Below are positions 43,823-55,425 of a stretch of DNA of 64,000 nt, in pieces. Origin of the DNA: Rhodospirillales bacterium (GTDB taxonomy: Bacteria > Pseudomonadota > Alphaproteobacteria > Rhodospirillales > Thalassospiraceae); NCBI GenBank assembly GCA_019634165.1, contig JAHQVT010000010.1, forward strand, positions 310,001-374,000, read 5' to 3'. Position 1 is the stretch's first letter. Each line of letters starts with the position of its first letter. Made by a program: the position numbers and the translations under genes. The notes under the pieces are model-generated. The model was not told the DNA's origin, ran no database searches, and worked only from the letters and a program-made list of their open reading frames with translations.

Positions 43823-44494
43823 CTAGTGTCGGGTGCCTGCAACACTTTCAGGCATCTCTATCAGCGATAAAAGCCCCGCTGCGACGATTAAAACCCCGCC
43901 AGACACCCGTGCAATGATGTTTGTGCCGCCGCGCTTAACAAGCCATGGCATGATCCGGGCAGCCCCCATCGCGTAAATCATTACGAATGTGTAATCAAGA
44001 ATCACGAACGTCACCCCAAGAATAAGCAATTGGGCGGCAAGGGGGGCGGTCGGATCAACGAATTGCGGGAACAGTGCGCCAAAGAAGGCAATGGCCTTTG
44101 GGTTGCCTGCTGCAACCAGAAAACCTTCGCGGAACAATTTCCGGCGGCTTGCGGTTTCATACACCGCCGATTTTTTCATTTCGATACCGGTTTTATCTTT
44201 CATTTCCTTGGGCTTTCGGAAGAATGACATCAAACCGATGACCAACAGAAACGCCACCCCACACCATTTCACCACAGCAAAAGCCGCCGCCGAGGTTGCC
44301 AAAAGTGCCCCCAGACCAACAGCGGCAATGACCATCTGGATCATGTTTGCCGTAACATCGCCCAAGGCGGTGACCAATGTCGGACGCGCCCCATAGCGCA
44401 GGGCATGTGACATGCCAATCAGAACGCTGGGGCCGGGGGTGAGGACCAACAGGAAAACAAGGAAGGTAAAACTTAGCCAGATTTCGAACGACAT
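43823..44494 (-). CDS. LysE/RhtB-family amino acid exporter
   Basis: A protein of 223 residues with six membrane segments and the family start FLVLTPGPSVLIGMSHALRYGAR (early residues). It differs strongly from the copy at 28242. The start at 44494 has GGAG upstream. Substrate unknown. Confidence 0.9.
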   Translation of the reverse strand: MSFEIWLSFTFLVFLLVLTPGPSVLIGMSHALRYGARPTLVTALGDVTANMIQMVIAAVGLGALLATSAAAFAVVKWCGVAFLLVIGLMSFFRKPKEMKDKTGIEMKKSAVYETASRRKLFREGFLVAAGNPKAIAFFGALFPQFVDPTAPLAAQLLILGVTFVILDYTFVMIYAMGAARIMPWLVKRGGTNIIARVSGGVLIVAAGLLSLIEMPESVAGTRH

Positions 44495-44613
44495 GGGGGG
44501 CTCTCCGGTGCGATGACCGGACCGGGATATCACACGCGCCCAATTGCACAAGTGCTTCTTGTGCAAGGCTCTATGCGTTCAAACAGGCAAGTTAAGTCAG
44601 AAGGTTTTTCAGA

Positions 44614-45315
44614 TCAGCGCTTCTTGGCATCACCGGGCCAATGATCATAGAATTTGCGCACCTGAACCGAACGCAGGGTATCGGGCGGCAGGAAGGTTTG
44701 CGCTGTTTTCAGAAGCTTGTTCTGAAGGGCTGCGAAATAGCGATTGGTCACCGGTGCAAATGGCGTAAAGGGTGGTTCTTTGACAAGCACCTCGCCGTTT
44801 TCTTCTGCGGCTTCTGCGGCCTCCGCCTCGGCGGCAAGTTCTTCTTCGGTTTTGGCGGGCGGCGGCGACAACAATGGCGGACCATCATATTTAAAGGATC
44901 GTTTGCCCGGCTCGCGCTTTTCAAACCGCTGCTGGGTATCGCGATACATCAGCCGTTGAAGATCAACCAAAAAGGCATTGATGATTTTGGGCAGTTTTTG
45001 CTCGATCACGTCGACGGATTGCTTGGTCTGACCTTCGAGCCAGATTTCCAGAACAACCTGGCGGATGGTCCCGGATTTGCGCAGAACGACCGTCAGTGAC
45101 ACCGAATCAGGGACCACCACCGTATCAGGAATTTCAGGGATTTTGGGACCGTCGTCTTCTTCAGCCGGTTCAGCTTCTTCGGCCTCGGCTTCGGTATTGG
45201 CATAGGCCAAATTTGGTAGGGTCGTAGTCAAAAATATTGCCAACGTCATGGCGCAGAAAATGCCCCCAAACCATGATCGATTGTCGATTGATATTTTGGC
45301 GACCCGTGACAACAT
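44614..45315 (-). CDS. Exported or signal-anchored FliL-like protein
   Basis: A protein of about 233 residues. A hydrophobic N-terminal segment (IFCAMTLAIFLTTTLPNLAYA) is followed by an acidic linker, then a folded region: TVVVPDSVSLTVVLRKSG, LEIWLEGQTKQSVDVIEQKLPKII, LVDLQRLMYRD, and near the end FLPPDTLRSVQVRKFYDHW. This pattern resembles FliL, the flagellar basal-body protein near the stator, although a low-complexity E/A insert splits the domain. No flagellar genes are nearby, so the assignment is tentative; a lineage-specific hypothetical protein is the alternative. Confidence 0.55.
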   Translation of the reverse strand: MLSRVAKISIDNRSWFGGIFCAMTLAIFLTTTLPNLAYANTEAEAEEAEPAEEDDGPKIPEIPDTVVVPDSVSLTVVLRKSGTIRQVVLEIWLEGQTKQSVDVIEQKLPKIINAFLVDLQRLMYRDTQQRFEKREPGKRSFKYDGPPLLSPPPAKTEEELAAEAEAAEAAEENGEVLVKEPPFTPFAPVTNRYFAALQNKLLKTAQTFLPPDTLRSVQVRKFYDHWPGDAKKR

Positions 45316-45388
45316 TTGCACCTGTACTACCCTGTTATTGCTATCTTTCTAGTCTAGTTCTAGCAGACGTTTTGTTAACTTTATGCTA

Positions 45389-47023
<1,635 letters not shown>

Positions 47024-47032
47024 TGCCGTTCC

Positions 47033-48064
47033 CTAAAATGTCTTGCGCGGATCAAACGCATCGCGCACCGCCTCGCCAATGAAGATCAGAAGGCTGAGCA
47101 TCACGGCAATTGCAAAGAATGCCGTCAGACCAAGCCAAGGTGCCTGCAAGTTGTTTTTCCCCTGCGAGAGCAATTCGCCCAAAGATGGCGATCCCGGCGG
47201 CATGCCCAGCGAGAGAAAATCAAGCGAGGTCAAGGCAACGATGGACCCGTTTAGAACAAACGGCAGGAAGGTGATGGTTGCGACCATCGCATTGGGCAGA
47301 ACATGGCGATACATGATGCGGTAATCGGTCATGCCAAGGGCGCGGGCAGCGCGGACATATTCAAAATTCCGCGCACGCAGGAATTCCGCACGCACAAGCC
47401 CGGTCAAACTCATCCAGCTAAACAGCACAAGGATGAATAAAAGCGTCCAGAAACCCGGCGCAAACAGGCTGGCCAGAATGATCAGAATGAAAAGCTGTGG
47501 TAAGCCGCCCCAGATTTCAATCACGCGCTGGAAACTTAGATCCACCCAGCCGCCGAAATAGCCCTGCACCGCACCGGCGGCAATGCCGATAACGGAGCTT
47601 AGCGCGGTTAGAGCCAAGCCAAACAGGATTGATATGCGGAACCCATAAATCAGACGGGCCAATACATCGCGGCCAAGTTCGTCTGTGCCCAGCAAGTGCC
47701 CCAGTGATGGGGGGGATGGCTGAGGTGCGCGCATTTCAAAATCAATCGTTTCATACGAAAACGGAATGAGCGGCCAGATGGCAAAGCCGTGCGCGTCAAT
47801 CTTGCCTTGAATATAGGGATCATAAAAATCCGTCTCGACATCGAAATCCCCGCCATAGGTGGTTTCCGGATGGTCGGAGAAAATCGGCATATACCAACTG
47901 TCGTCATATTTAACGAAGATCGGCTTGTCATTGGCCACCAGTTCGGCAAACAGGCAAATCACAAACAGCACGGTAAAGATCACAAGCGACCAATAGCCGC
48001 GTTTGTTGGCCTTGAAATTCGACAAACGGCGTTTATTCAGCGGGGAAAGGGTCATTGCTGTCAT
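47033..48064 (-). CDS. yejE: Peptide ABC transporter permease
   Basis: A protein of 343 residues with one N-terminal and about five later membrane segments, a long periplasmic loop (about 40-110) and the cytoplasmic EAA-type loop RAARALGMTDYRIMYRHVLPNA. This is the YejE partner of YejB. The start at 48064 follows GGGAG; an in-frame TTG two codons earlier would overlap the yejB stop. Confidence 0.93.
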   Translation of the reverse strand: MTAMTLSPLNKRRLSNFKANKRGYWSLVIFTVLFVICLFAELVANDKPIFVKYDDSWYMPIFSDHPETTYGGDFDVETDFYDPYIQGKIDAHGFAIWPLIPFSYETIDFEMRAPQPSPPSLGHLLGTDELGRDVLARLIYGFRISILFGLALTALSSVIGIAAGAVQGYFGGWVDLSFQRVIEIWGGLPQLFILIILASLFAPGFWTLLFILVLFSWMSLTGLVRAEFLRARNFEYVRAARALGMTDYRIMYRHVLPNAMVATITFLPFVLNGSIVALTSLDFLSLGMPPGSPSLGELLSQGKNNLQAPWLGLTAFFAIAVMLSLLIFIGEAVRDAFDPRKTF

Positions 48065-48066
48065 GA

Positions 48067-49197
48067 TCAATTCTCCCGCGCGTCAAAGTCGATCCGGGGA
48101 TCAACGAAATGATAACTCAGGTCACTGATCAGGTTTAAGACCAACCCAAACAGCGTGAAGAAATAAAGGGTGGCAAACATCACCGGGTAATCGCGCGTCA
48201 TCACCGCGTTAAACCCAAGAAGCCCCAGCCCATCAAGCGAGAAAATCACTTCGATCAGAACCGATCCGGTAAACAGCAAACCGACCAAGGCACTTGGGAA
48301 ACCGGCAATCACCAGCAACATGGCATTGCGAAACACATGCCCGTACAAAACCCGCTTTTCGGTCAGGCCTTTGGCCCGTGCTGTAACGACATATTGTTTG
48401 TTGATTTCATCCAGGAACGAATTTTTCGTCAACATGGTCAGGGTTGTGAACCCACCGATGGTCAGGGCGATAATCGGCAAAGTCAGATGCCAGAAATAAT
48501 CGCCAATCTTGCCCAGAAGCGATAATTCATCGAAATTCGATGAGGTTAAACCGCGTAACGGGAACCAATCCAAATACGTGCCCCCGGCAAAAACGACGAT
48601 CAGCATCACGGCAAACAAGAAGCCGGGAATGGCATAGCCGACAATGATCGCAGCCGATGTCCAGATATCAAAGTTCGATCCGTCGCGCACCGCCTTTGCC
48701 ACCCCAAGCGGGACGGAAATGATGTAAATGATCAAGGTCGACCAAAGGCCAAGCGAAACGGAAACCGGCATTTTATCAAGCACGATTTCGACCACGTCGC
48801 GGTCTTGAAAATAGCTCTGCCCGAAATCAAAGGTCAGATAGTTTTTCATCATCATCCAGAAACGTTCATGGGCGGGTTTGTCGAACCCGAACTGAACTTC
48901 AAGCTGCTTGATGATTTCGGGATCAAGCCCTTGCGCGCCGCGATAGCTTGAGGTCGATGAAAAGGTATTGCCCGATACCGAACCGGCCCCGCCATTGCCG
49001 CCACCGCCGCCACCACCGCCGTCTGGACCCTGATTGGTGATGCGGGCCGTTGATGAAACGTCCGTTCCCTGCAATTGCGCGATGACCTGTTCAACCGGGC
49101 CACCCGGTGCGAACTGAATGATCACGAAATTCAACAGCATGATGCCAAACAGGGTGACGGGGATCAGGAGTAAACGCCGAAGAATATAGTTCAGCAT
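48067..49197 (-). CDS. yejB: Peptide ABC transporter permease
   Basis: A protein of 376 residues beginning [36 protein letters not shown], the standard DppB/YejB start, with the EAA loop [23 protein letters not shown]. Between the first helix and the core is a loop with a run of eight glycines (about 60-67), longer than in the E. coli protein. It shares the operon with yejA (3-base gap) and yejE. Confidence 0.93.
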   Translation of the reverse strand: MLNYILRRLLLIPVTLFGIMLLNFVIIQFAPGGPVEQVIAQLQGTDVSSTARITNQGPDGGGGGGGGNGGAGSVSGNTFSSTSSYRGAQGLDPEIIKQLEVQFGFDKPAHERFWMMMKNYLTFDFGQSYFQDRDVVEIVLDKMPVSVSLGLWSTLIIYIISVPLGVAKAVRDGSNFDIWTSAAIIVGYAIPGFLFAVMLIVVFAGGTYLDWFPLRGLTSSNFDELSLLGKIGDYFWHLTLPIIALTIGGFTTLTMLTKNSFLDEINKQYVVTARAKGLTEKRVLYGHVFRNAMLLVIAGFPSALVGLLFTGSVLIEVIFSLDGLGLLGFNAVMTRDYPVMFATLYFFTLFGLVLNLISDLSYHFVDPRIDFDAREN

Positions 49198-49200
49198 GGC

Positions 49201-51165
49201 CTAGTTTCCCCCCATCTGTAATTTTGCTGCTTTGTCCGGATCAATCCACCAGCGCATGATCGACTCCCCCTTGAGCGGGATCGTGTCGGGCCGACCGAAA
49301 ATGTTCCACCATACCAGACGGTCCCCACCGAGATAATATTGTGGAATAACGTAATAGCCCCACAACAGCACACGATCGAGTGCGCGCGTCGCGGTCACCA
49401 GTTCATGCCAACTATCAGCGCTTGCAACCTTATCAATCATTGCATCGACCACCGGATTTTTGATGCCGGCAAAATTGCGACTGCCTGCCTGATCAGCAGC
49501 CTCGGAACTCCAGAAAATGCGTTGTTCATTCCCCGGTGTCAGGGCTTGGGTCCACCAGAAAGTGGTGACTTCAAAGTCAAAGGCCTGAATACGGTTAACC
49601 CACTGGCCGGTATCAATCAGACGAATATCCATCTCGACACCCAGTTGCTTGAGGCGCGATTTCATCACCAGCGCGATCTTTTCCAGCCCCGGCTGGCGAA
49701 TAATGATTTCGAACCGGAAGGGTTGACCGGTTTCCTTGTTGACCAGCACCTTATCGCGCACTTCCCAACCCGCTTCGTTCAAAAGCGTCATCGCTTCGCG
49801 CAGCGCGTTGCGCCGACCGTTCTGCGCATCAAAATCAGGAAGCGTAAATGGCTTAGTGAACAGATCGGCAGGCAACTGGTCACGATACGGTTCAAGCAAG
49901 GCCAGCTCGTCGCCGGACGGTACCCCGCGTGAGGCAAGCTCGGAATTTACAAAATAACTGTCGGTGCGTTTATAGGCGCCATAGAACATCGCTTGACTAA
50001 GCCACTGGAAATCAAACCCGTATTGCAGCGCTTTGCGCACACGCCAATCGGAGAACATCGGCAGGCGATTGTTCAGGACATAGGCCTGCATACCAACCGG
50101 CAGGTTATCGGGCATGAATTCTTTTTGAATGTCACCGCGTTGTACTGCGGGCGTGTCATAGGCGGTGTTCCAGTCGCGCGATGAATGTTCAGAGCGGAGC
50201 ATATATTCACCCGCCAGAAACGCCTGTCGTTCAACTTCCGGATCAAGATAGGTGTCATAGCGGATGGTATCGAAATTACTTTGTCCGCGATTAACCGGGA
50301 AATCGGCCGCCCAGTAATCCTTGACCCGTTCATAGGTAATCCGGCGGCCTGCTTCGATGCTGGCAACCTTATAGGCGCCACTGCCGACCGGGATTTCAAA
50401 GGTGGTTTTGGAGAAATCCTTACCTTCCCAGAACGACTTGGGCATGATCGGAATGCCTGCTGCGGTCATCGGCGTTTCGCGGTTAATACCCGGCTTGAAG
50501 GTGAATTTGACGGTCAGCTCGTCGAGTGCTTCTGCCGCTTCGATCTGGGAAAAATACTGCCGATAAACCGGGCTTCCTTTTTCAACAAGCACTTCATAGG
50601 AAAACACCACATCATCAGCAGTGATTTCTGATCCATCCTGAAAACGTGCGCGCGGGTCCAGATGGAAGATCGCAAAGGATCGATCATTGGGGACTTCGAT
50701 GCTGCGCGCGATCAAACCATACATCGCATAGGGTTCATCGGAACTTGCCACCATCAGGCTATCATAAATCAGGCCAAGGCCCGCTGCCGATGTTCCCTTA
50801 AGGGTAAAGGGATTAAGCGTATCAAAGGCAACAATGGTGGATTGTATCAACGTGCCGCCCTTGGGCGCATCGGGGTTCACATAATCAAAATGATGGAAGT
50901 TGGGGCCGTATTTCAGATCGCCATATAGCGAAATACCGTGGGATATGGTCGTGACCGGATCAAGTTCGACCTGTTCGACCATCACGGTTGGCGCCGGATT
51001 GATTTGCGGTTTGTCGGCTTCTTGAGCCTGACTTTCCTGCAAGGTTAGACCCGCTGAAAGGGCCGTCATGCTAACGGCCAAACCAAAGGTCAATCCAACA
51101 ACGGCAGCGCCCCGGCCGATGCGTTTCATCGCTGATCGCTTCGTGCTGGTTCCATACGCAATCAT
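49201..51165 (-). CDS. yejA: Periplasmic peptide-binding protein of the Yej importer
   Basis: A protein of 654 residues with a signal peptide (VVGLTFGLAVSMTALSAGL... SQA) and the SBP family 5 fold, including PKGGTLIQSTIVAFDTLNPFTLKG and PLRGES-type ending motifs. It captures peptides for YejBEF. First gene of the operon. ATG at 51165 is used; the ATG 12 codons downstream (KRIGRG) is a reasonable alternative, and both leave a usable signal peptide. AGGGGAAAG upstream is rather far from either. Confidence 0.92.
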   Translation of the reverse strand: MIAYGTSTKRSAMKRIGRGAAVVGLTFGLAVSMTALSAGLTLQESQAQEADKPQINPAPTVMVEQVELDPVTTISHGISLYGDLKYGPNFHHFDYVNPDAPKGGTLIQSTIVAFDTLNPFTLKGTSAAGLGLIYDSLMVASSDEPYAMYGLIARSIEVPNDRSFAIFHLDPRARFQDGSEITADDVVFSYEVLVEKGSPVYRQYFSQIEAAEALDELTVKFTFKPGINRETPMTAAGIPIMPKSFWEGKDFSKTTFEIPVGSGAYKVASIEAGRRITYERVKDYWAADFPVNRGQSNFDTIRYDTYLDPEVERQAFLAGEYMLRSEHSSRDWNTAYDTPAVQRGDIQKEFMPDNLPVGMQAYVLNNRLPMFSDWRVRKALQYGFDFQWLSQAMFYGAYKRTDSYFVNSELASRGVPSGDELALLEPYRDQLPADLFTKPFTLPDFDAQNGRRNALREAMTLLNEAGWEVRDKVLVNKETGQPFRFEIIIRQPGLEKIALVMKSRLKQLGVEMDIRLIDTGQWVNRIQAFDFEVTTFWWTQALTPGNEQRIFWSSEAADQAGSRNFAGIKNPVVDAMIDKVASADSWHELVTATRALDRVLLWGYYVIPQYYLGGDRLVWWNIFGRPDTIPLKGESIMRWWIDPDKAAKLQMGGN

Positions 51166-51353
51166 GTGACTAATTGTCTTTCCCCTGATGCAAGCTGGTT
51201 TCGTTTTATGTCACAATTTCATTATGCCACTATTTGGGACGCAACAGGAAGGCTATCCCGGACATTGGCCGACTAAGAAAGACATTCTCAATCAAACTGC
51301 CATCGTCATAATGAGGAATAAAATGGTGCAATTTCAAGGCATCATCACGGATC

Positions 51354-52268
51354 TTATGGCTTTTGTGAAAATTTCCGACGTTCCGTTTCGAGCTTGATCT
51401 CGGCCATCAGCCAATTGCGGAATGCCCGGACCTTGCGCCGTTCCAAACGGCCTTGCGGATAACATAGTGAATAGGCATAGGGACTGTCGATTGGCAGATC
51501 AAACGGCACGGTCAAGCGATTGGTCACAACATATTCCCCAATCATTGCCGGATCGGAAATCACCACGCCAAACCCACTTGCCGCCGCCTCCATCGCCATA
51601 TCCAGGGTGGCAAACACCGGCCCACGCCCGGCATCAACCCCCTTGATCCCCGTACCACTTAGCCAGATGCGCCAATCTTCGCGTTGAGCGGAACTGTGCA
51701 AAAGCGTCACCCCGGCAAGATCGTTTGGGGTTTTCAACTTCTTTGCCAGATCGGGATGGCACACCGGCAAAAGCCGCTCGCCTGTCAGGAATTCATGCAC
51801 CAATTGTTCGTCCTGCGTATCGGCAAAACGAATGGCGATGTCGACCTCGTTAAAATCAACGGCAGCAGAATCATCATTATAGGTGCCAAGCTGCACTTGC
51901 AGATCGGGATATTCCATTTGAAACCGGCCCAGACGCGGCACGATCCAACGCATGGCAAAGGTCAGCGGGGCCTGCACCGAAAGCTGTGTGTCATCGGCAC
52001 GGTCTTCGACCTTGGCGACGGCATTTTCAATCGCGTCAAATGCCGGGGTTAGCGACACCAAAAGGTTCCGCCCCGCCCGTGTCAGCTTCAGACTTCTGTG
52101 TTGCCGCTCAAAAAGCTGGCGACCCAGAACTTCTTCAAGATGCTGCACCTGCCGACTGACGGCACCTTGGGTCACGTTAAGCTCATGTGACGCTTTGGTG
52201 AAACTTTCAAGACGACCGGCAACTTCGAAGGCACGCAGCGCGTTTAAGGGCAATGGACGGCGTTTCAT
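51354..52268 (-). CDS. LysR-family transcriptional regulator (GcvA-like)
   Basis: A protein of 304 residues. It begins LPLNALRAFEVAGRLESFTKASHELNVTQGAVSRQVQ (early helix-turn-helix), the GcvA subgroup, followed by a LysR effector domain. It is upstream of yejA on the same strand with a 188-base gap, so it could regulate the peptide importer, but the divergent DUF1127 gene is also near. Confidence 0.9.
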   Translation of the reverse strand: MKRRPLPLNALRAFEVAGRLESFTKASHELNVTQGAVSRQVQHLEEVLGRQLFERQHRSLKLTRAGRNLLVSLTPAFDAIENAVAKVEDRADDTQLSVQAPLTFAMRWIVPRLGRFQMEYPDLQVQLGTYNDDSAAVDFNEVDIAIRFADTQDEQLVHEFLTGERLLPVCHPDLAKKLKTPNDLAGVTLLHSSAQREDWRIWLSGTGIKGVDAGRGPVFATLDMAMEAAASGFGVVISDPAMIGEYVVTNRLTVPFDLPIDSPYAYSLCYPQGRLERRKVRAFRNWLMAEIKLETERRKFSQKP

Positions 52269-52436
52269 CTATTCACTTCGCATGACTAAAACTCATGGCA
52301 TGATGACAAAAGATGGTTTGAGCGCAAGTGTTTTTACAGGTAACTCTGGGTTTAACGAAATCATACACACACGCATCACAGATGCCGGGCCGCTGGTTGC
52401 ATGAGAGCAGGCCTAGATTTTTGAAGGAATAAGATC

Positions 52437-52646
52437 ATGGTCGCGATCACCAAAGACGCAGGCGTATTTGTTACCACCCGCCGTCACGACACCATCATCA
52501 ATCTGATGGATTTGCCGCGCACTTGGCTTAAACGCCACAGCCTGCGCCAGAAATTGGGCCGGATGGATGGACGTATGCTGCGCGATATTGGCTGGAATGT
52601 TTATGACGCCCGTCGCGAAGCTTCCAAGCCGTTCTGGAAAGCCTGA
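52437..52646 (+). CDS. Small DUF1127-type protein
   Basis: A basic protein of 69 residues. Its C-terminal half LKRHSLRQKLGRMDGRMLRDIGWNVYDARREA is the DUF1127 (YjiS-like) signature. Such small proteins in alphaproteobacteria bind RNA or influence phosphate and C/N metabolism, and are often expressed under stress. A GAAGGA site precedes the ATG. It is divergent from the LysR gene. Confidence 0.85.
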   Translation: MVAITKDAGVFVTTRRHDTIINLMDLPRTWLKRHSLRQKLGRMDGRMLRDIGWNVYDARREASKPFWKA

Positions 52647-52795
52647 GAAGACGAAGAACGAACACCAAGCCTAGCCTAAAACCGCGCTTTTGCGCACAAC
52701 TGAGTATGTATTATGTTTGCCCAAATGTTTCGCTTGCAGGGCTCGCTTTCATTTCCCCTGCAGGTGCTTGATGCTTTGATGAGCATCTGGAAAAT

Positions 52796-52819
52796 CCCAA
52801 GCCTTAAATAAGGTTGGGG
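52796..52819. terminator. Possible second terminator after the DUF1127 gene
   Basis: CCCAAGCCTT and AAGGTTGGG pair with one bulged base around loop AAAT. It lacks a good T run. Confidence 0.35.
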
Positions 52820-52876
52820 AATTACCCCCTCTAAGCGCAATGTCGAACATCCCCCCCGTTAAGACATTGCGCATAA

Positions 52877-52914
52877 AAATGCCGGTCACCCCCATTGTGA
52901 CCGGCATTTCTTTT
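52877..52914. terminator. Terminator between the DUF1127 and methyltransferase genes
   Basis: Perfect 13-bp stem AAATGCCGGTCAC / GTGACCGGCATTT with loop CCCCATT and flanking A and T runs, so it can serve both converging genes. Confidence 0.88.
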
Positions 52915-52943
52915 ATGGGCGACGTTTGGGCGAAAAAGCGGTG

Positions 52944-54221
52944 TTATTTTTTATTTGGCAAACGCAGATACATCAGGTTTGCTGCGTTTAAAACAGAATA
53001 CATCACAGCAAATTGCGCATTAAACTCGAACTTTTCCGGCTTGGGCTGAAACAGTTCGTAAATTTCACGAACCGAACGTTTCCCATCAATCCGCGATAAG
53101 ATCGCCGGAGATGCGGTTGGCATGGTTCGGGTGACCGAAAGGCCGGTAAAGGTAATTTTGATATTGCCGGTTTTGGCAACGGACCGGGACAAAGCAGCGC
53201 CATCGACCCTGGTAAAATATGGAATGGCGTCCTCGGACGGGACGGGTGGCTTGGTCTTGTTTTTGGCCTTAACCACATAGAATGTGTGCTTGGTAATATT
53301 GCCCGCCATCAGTTCGGCAAGGGCAGCACGTTCGCGAAACGGCACATGGACGGCCTTTTCCAAAACATCATGACGCGAACAATATGTTGTCGGGTCATAG
53401 CGCATCGGTTCGATAAAGCTTTGTAAGCGCAAGCCCGCCTGATCAACAAAATCAAAGACTTCATCAACGCGGTAAGCGCGGTCTTGTTGATGCAAAAGCA
53501 GATCATAAAACCCGGCATCGCCGCCGTGAATATGGTCGCCAACAAACGGGTTACGTTTCAGCCAGTTGGTGCCGGGCAGCGAGTTAAACAGCGCCTTGCC
53601 GAAATTCAGACGCCTTGCACCACCGGCCTCGGCGTTTAGGCGTTCCATCATTTCCTGCATATGATAGACGCCTTGTCGGCCAAGCTCGCCGTAAACCATA
53701 AGCCCCATACCGCCATTGGGTTTTAGGGAATCGGCCAATGCGCGCAGACCTTCGTTCGGGTCGGGCAGATGATGAAGCACCCCACAGCAATCAATATAAT
53801 CAAACGGGCCATAATCCTTGGCCAGGTCAACAAAAGACCCGGTGACGAATGTAACGTTCTTTTCAAGATTGCGGCGCTTGATCCGGGCTTCGGCAATCGC
53901 GCGGGAGCTTTCGGAAAGATCGATATAAACAATATCGGCCTTGGCTTTGCGGTCGCGGGCCTGCTGGGCCAACATAACCAACGCATCGCCCGTGCCGCCG
54001 CCTGCGACGAGTATTTTGATTTTGCCACTTTTGGTTTGCGCCGAAGGATCACGCCCGCCAAAGACAAAATGAACAACTTCTTCCCAGTTTCCGGGGGATC
54101 CGCTTATCAGTCTTTTATCCTCATCCTCCGGGTTTCGCGCCGGATAGGGATATGTTTCATACTGCGCGCGCGTCTTAATTGACGATTGCGCAGTTTCAGG
54201 CTGATTTTTGTCGTCGGACAT
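52944..54221 (-). CDS. Class I SAM-dependent methyltransferase of unknown target
   Basis: A protein of 425 residues. An N-terminal YETYPYPARNP motif, found in a distinct group of methyltransferases, is followed by the SAM-binding loop ILVAGGGTGDAL (70-81), an acidic post-I strand YIDLSESS, and a DYIDCCGVLHHLPDP motif IV region. A C-terminal extension of about 150 residues (from about 275) has a winged-helix-like look. The cysteine pair in motif IV (DCCGVLHH) is conserved in this group. The target (protein, peptide or metabolite) is unknown. Confidence 0.85.
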   Translation of the reverse strand: MSDDKNQPETAQSSIKTRAQYETYPYPARNPEDEDKRLISGSPGNWEEVVHFVFGGRDPSAQTKSGKIKILVAGGGTGDALVMLAQQARDRKAKADIVYIDLSESSRAIAEARIKRRNLEKNVTFVTGSFVDLAKDYGPFDYIDCCGVLHHLPDPNEGLRALADSLKPNGGMGLMVYGELGRQGVYHMQEMMERLNAEAGGARRLNFGKALFNSLPGTNWLKRNPFVGDHIHGGDAGFYDLLLHQQDRAYRVDEVFDFVDQAGLRLQSFIEPMRYDPTTYCSRHDVLEKAVHVPFRERAALAELMAGNITKHTFYVVKAKNKTKPPVPSEDAIPYFTRVDGAALSRSVAKTGNIKITFTGLSVTRTMPTASPAILSRIDGKRSVREIYELFQPKPEKFEFNAQFAVMYSVLNAANLMYLRLPNKK

Positions 54222-54297
54222 TCGCGCGGGTTCCAGCAGATTTTGGTTGGGACACCATCATCCTATACCAAGGAATTAATTAATAAAATCCGCCAGT

Positions 54298-55290
54298 TCA
54301 CGATATATCACAACAATCAATTATAAGTTTCCCCGTCGCGGTGCGATGTCGGATCGCACTAAGCGCATCCATCGCATCGGCCAGCGGGTATTTTTGCGAA
54401 ATCATCGGGCGTATTTTGCCATCGCGCAGCAGCCCCAGAATTTCGGCCATGCCTTGCTGGGCGATGGCGGGGTTTTGTTCAAGATAAGCACCAAAGTAAA
54501 AGCCAATCGCCGCGACATTCTTGACCAGCAATATATTGGCCGGGATTTGCGGGACAGTGCCACTGGCAAATCCGATCAGCAACATGCGCGCACCCGGCGC
54601 AACACAGCGCAGGCTTTGATCAAATATATCCCCGCCGACCGGGTCATAGACCACATCAACCCCCAACGGCTTGCCAAGCTTTGCGGTAATGTCACGCACG
54701 GCATCGCGGATGTTTCCCGATTTATAGTCAATCACATGGTCGGACCCATGATCACGTGCGATCTGACATTTCTCAGCCCCCCCGGCGGTGGCAATGACGG
54801 TTGCGCCCAAAAGCTTGGCGCATTCGACCGCCGTTAAGCCAACACCGCCCGCCGCCCCATGGACCAGAACAATCTCGCCCGGCCGCAAATTGGCGCGATA
54901 CTTCAACCCAAACCAACTTGTTCCATAGGCAATTTGAAATGCTGCTGCAGATTGAAAGTCAACCCCATCTGGCAATGGAATAACAAGTGATGCATCGGTA
55001 GCAACGCGGGTGGCATATCCGCCCCAATCGGGCAAAGCCATCACCCGATCACCAACCGCAATCCCCTGCACATCTTGGCCGACGGCCTGCACAATGCCGC
55101 TGACTTCAAAGCCGGGTGAAAAGGCGCCCGTGGGCCGTTTTTGATATTTGCCCTGAAGGATCAGCGTATCGGCGAAATTCACACCACAGGCGACGACATC
55201 GATCACGACCTTGCCGGGTTCCGCCACCGGATCGGGCCATTCGATTAGGTTGGGTTGATCACCGAATGACTTACAAATCCACGCCTTCAT
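54298..55290 (-). CDS. NADPH:quinone oxidoreductase-like medium-chain dehydrogenase
   Basis: A protein of 330 residues. The cofactor motif HGAAGGVGLTAVECAKLLGATVIATAGG is the AxxGxxG form of quinone oxidoreductases, and the N-terminus MKAWICKSFGDQPNLIEW is typical. No zinc ligands of alcohol dehydrogenases are visible. It reduces quinones or enals with NADPH. The start at 55290 has GGAAGCAGG before it. Confidence 0.9.
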   Translation of the reverse strand: MKAWICKSFGDQPNLIEWPDPVAEPGKVVIDVVACGVNFADTLILQGKYQKRPTGAFSPGFEVSGIVQAVGQDVQGIAVGDRVMALPDWGGYATRVATDASLVIPLPDGVDFQSAAAFQIAYGTSWFGLKYRANLRPGEIVLVHGAAGGVGLTAVECAKLLGATVIATAGGAEKCQIARDHGSDHVIDYKSGNIRDAVRDITAKLGKPLGVDVVYDPVGGDIFDQSLRCVAPGARMLLIGFASGTVPQIPANILLVKNVAAIGFYFGAYLEQNPAIAQQGMAEILGLLRDGKIRPMISQKYPLADAMDALSAIRHRTATGKLIIDCCDIS

Positions 55291-55425
55291 GCCTGCTTCC
55301 TGCTCCTGATCCGATAAAACGCGGCCAGTGTGCCGCGTGGTCACAGACCAAACAAGCCGACAAAGGGCTAAAGCCCTCGATCAGATTTCAGGATCGACAG
55401 AGAAAAAACCGTAAGGATCAGAAGA

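Noticed and set aside
43652-43870. Frame of 72 codons in the gap after the MarR gene.
   Set aside because: It runs into the convergent LysE gene, has no ribosome-binding site and no recognisable sequence.
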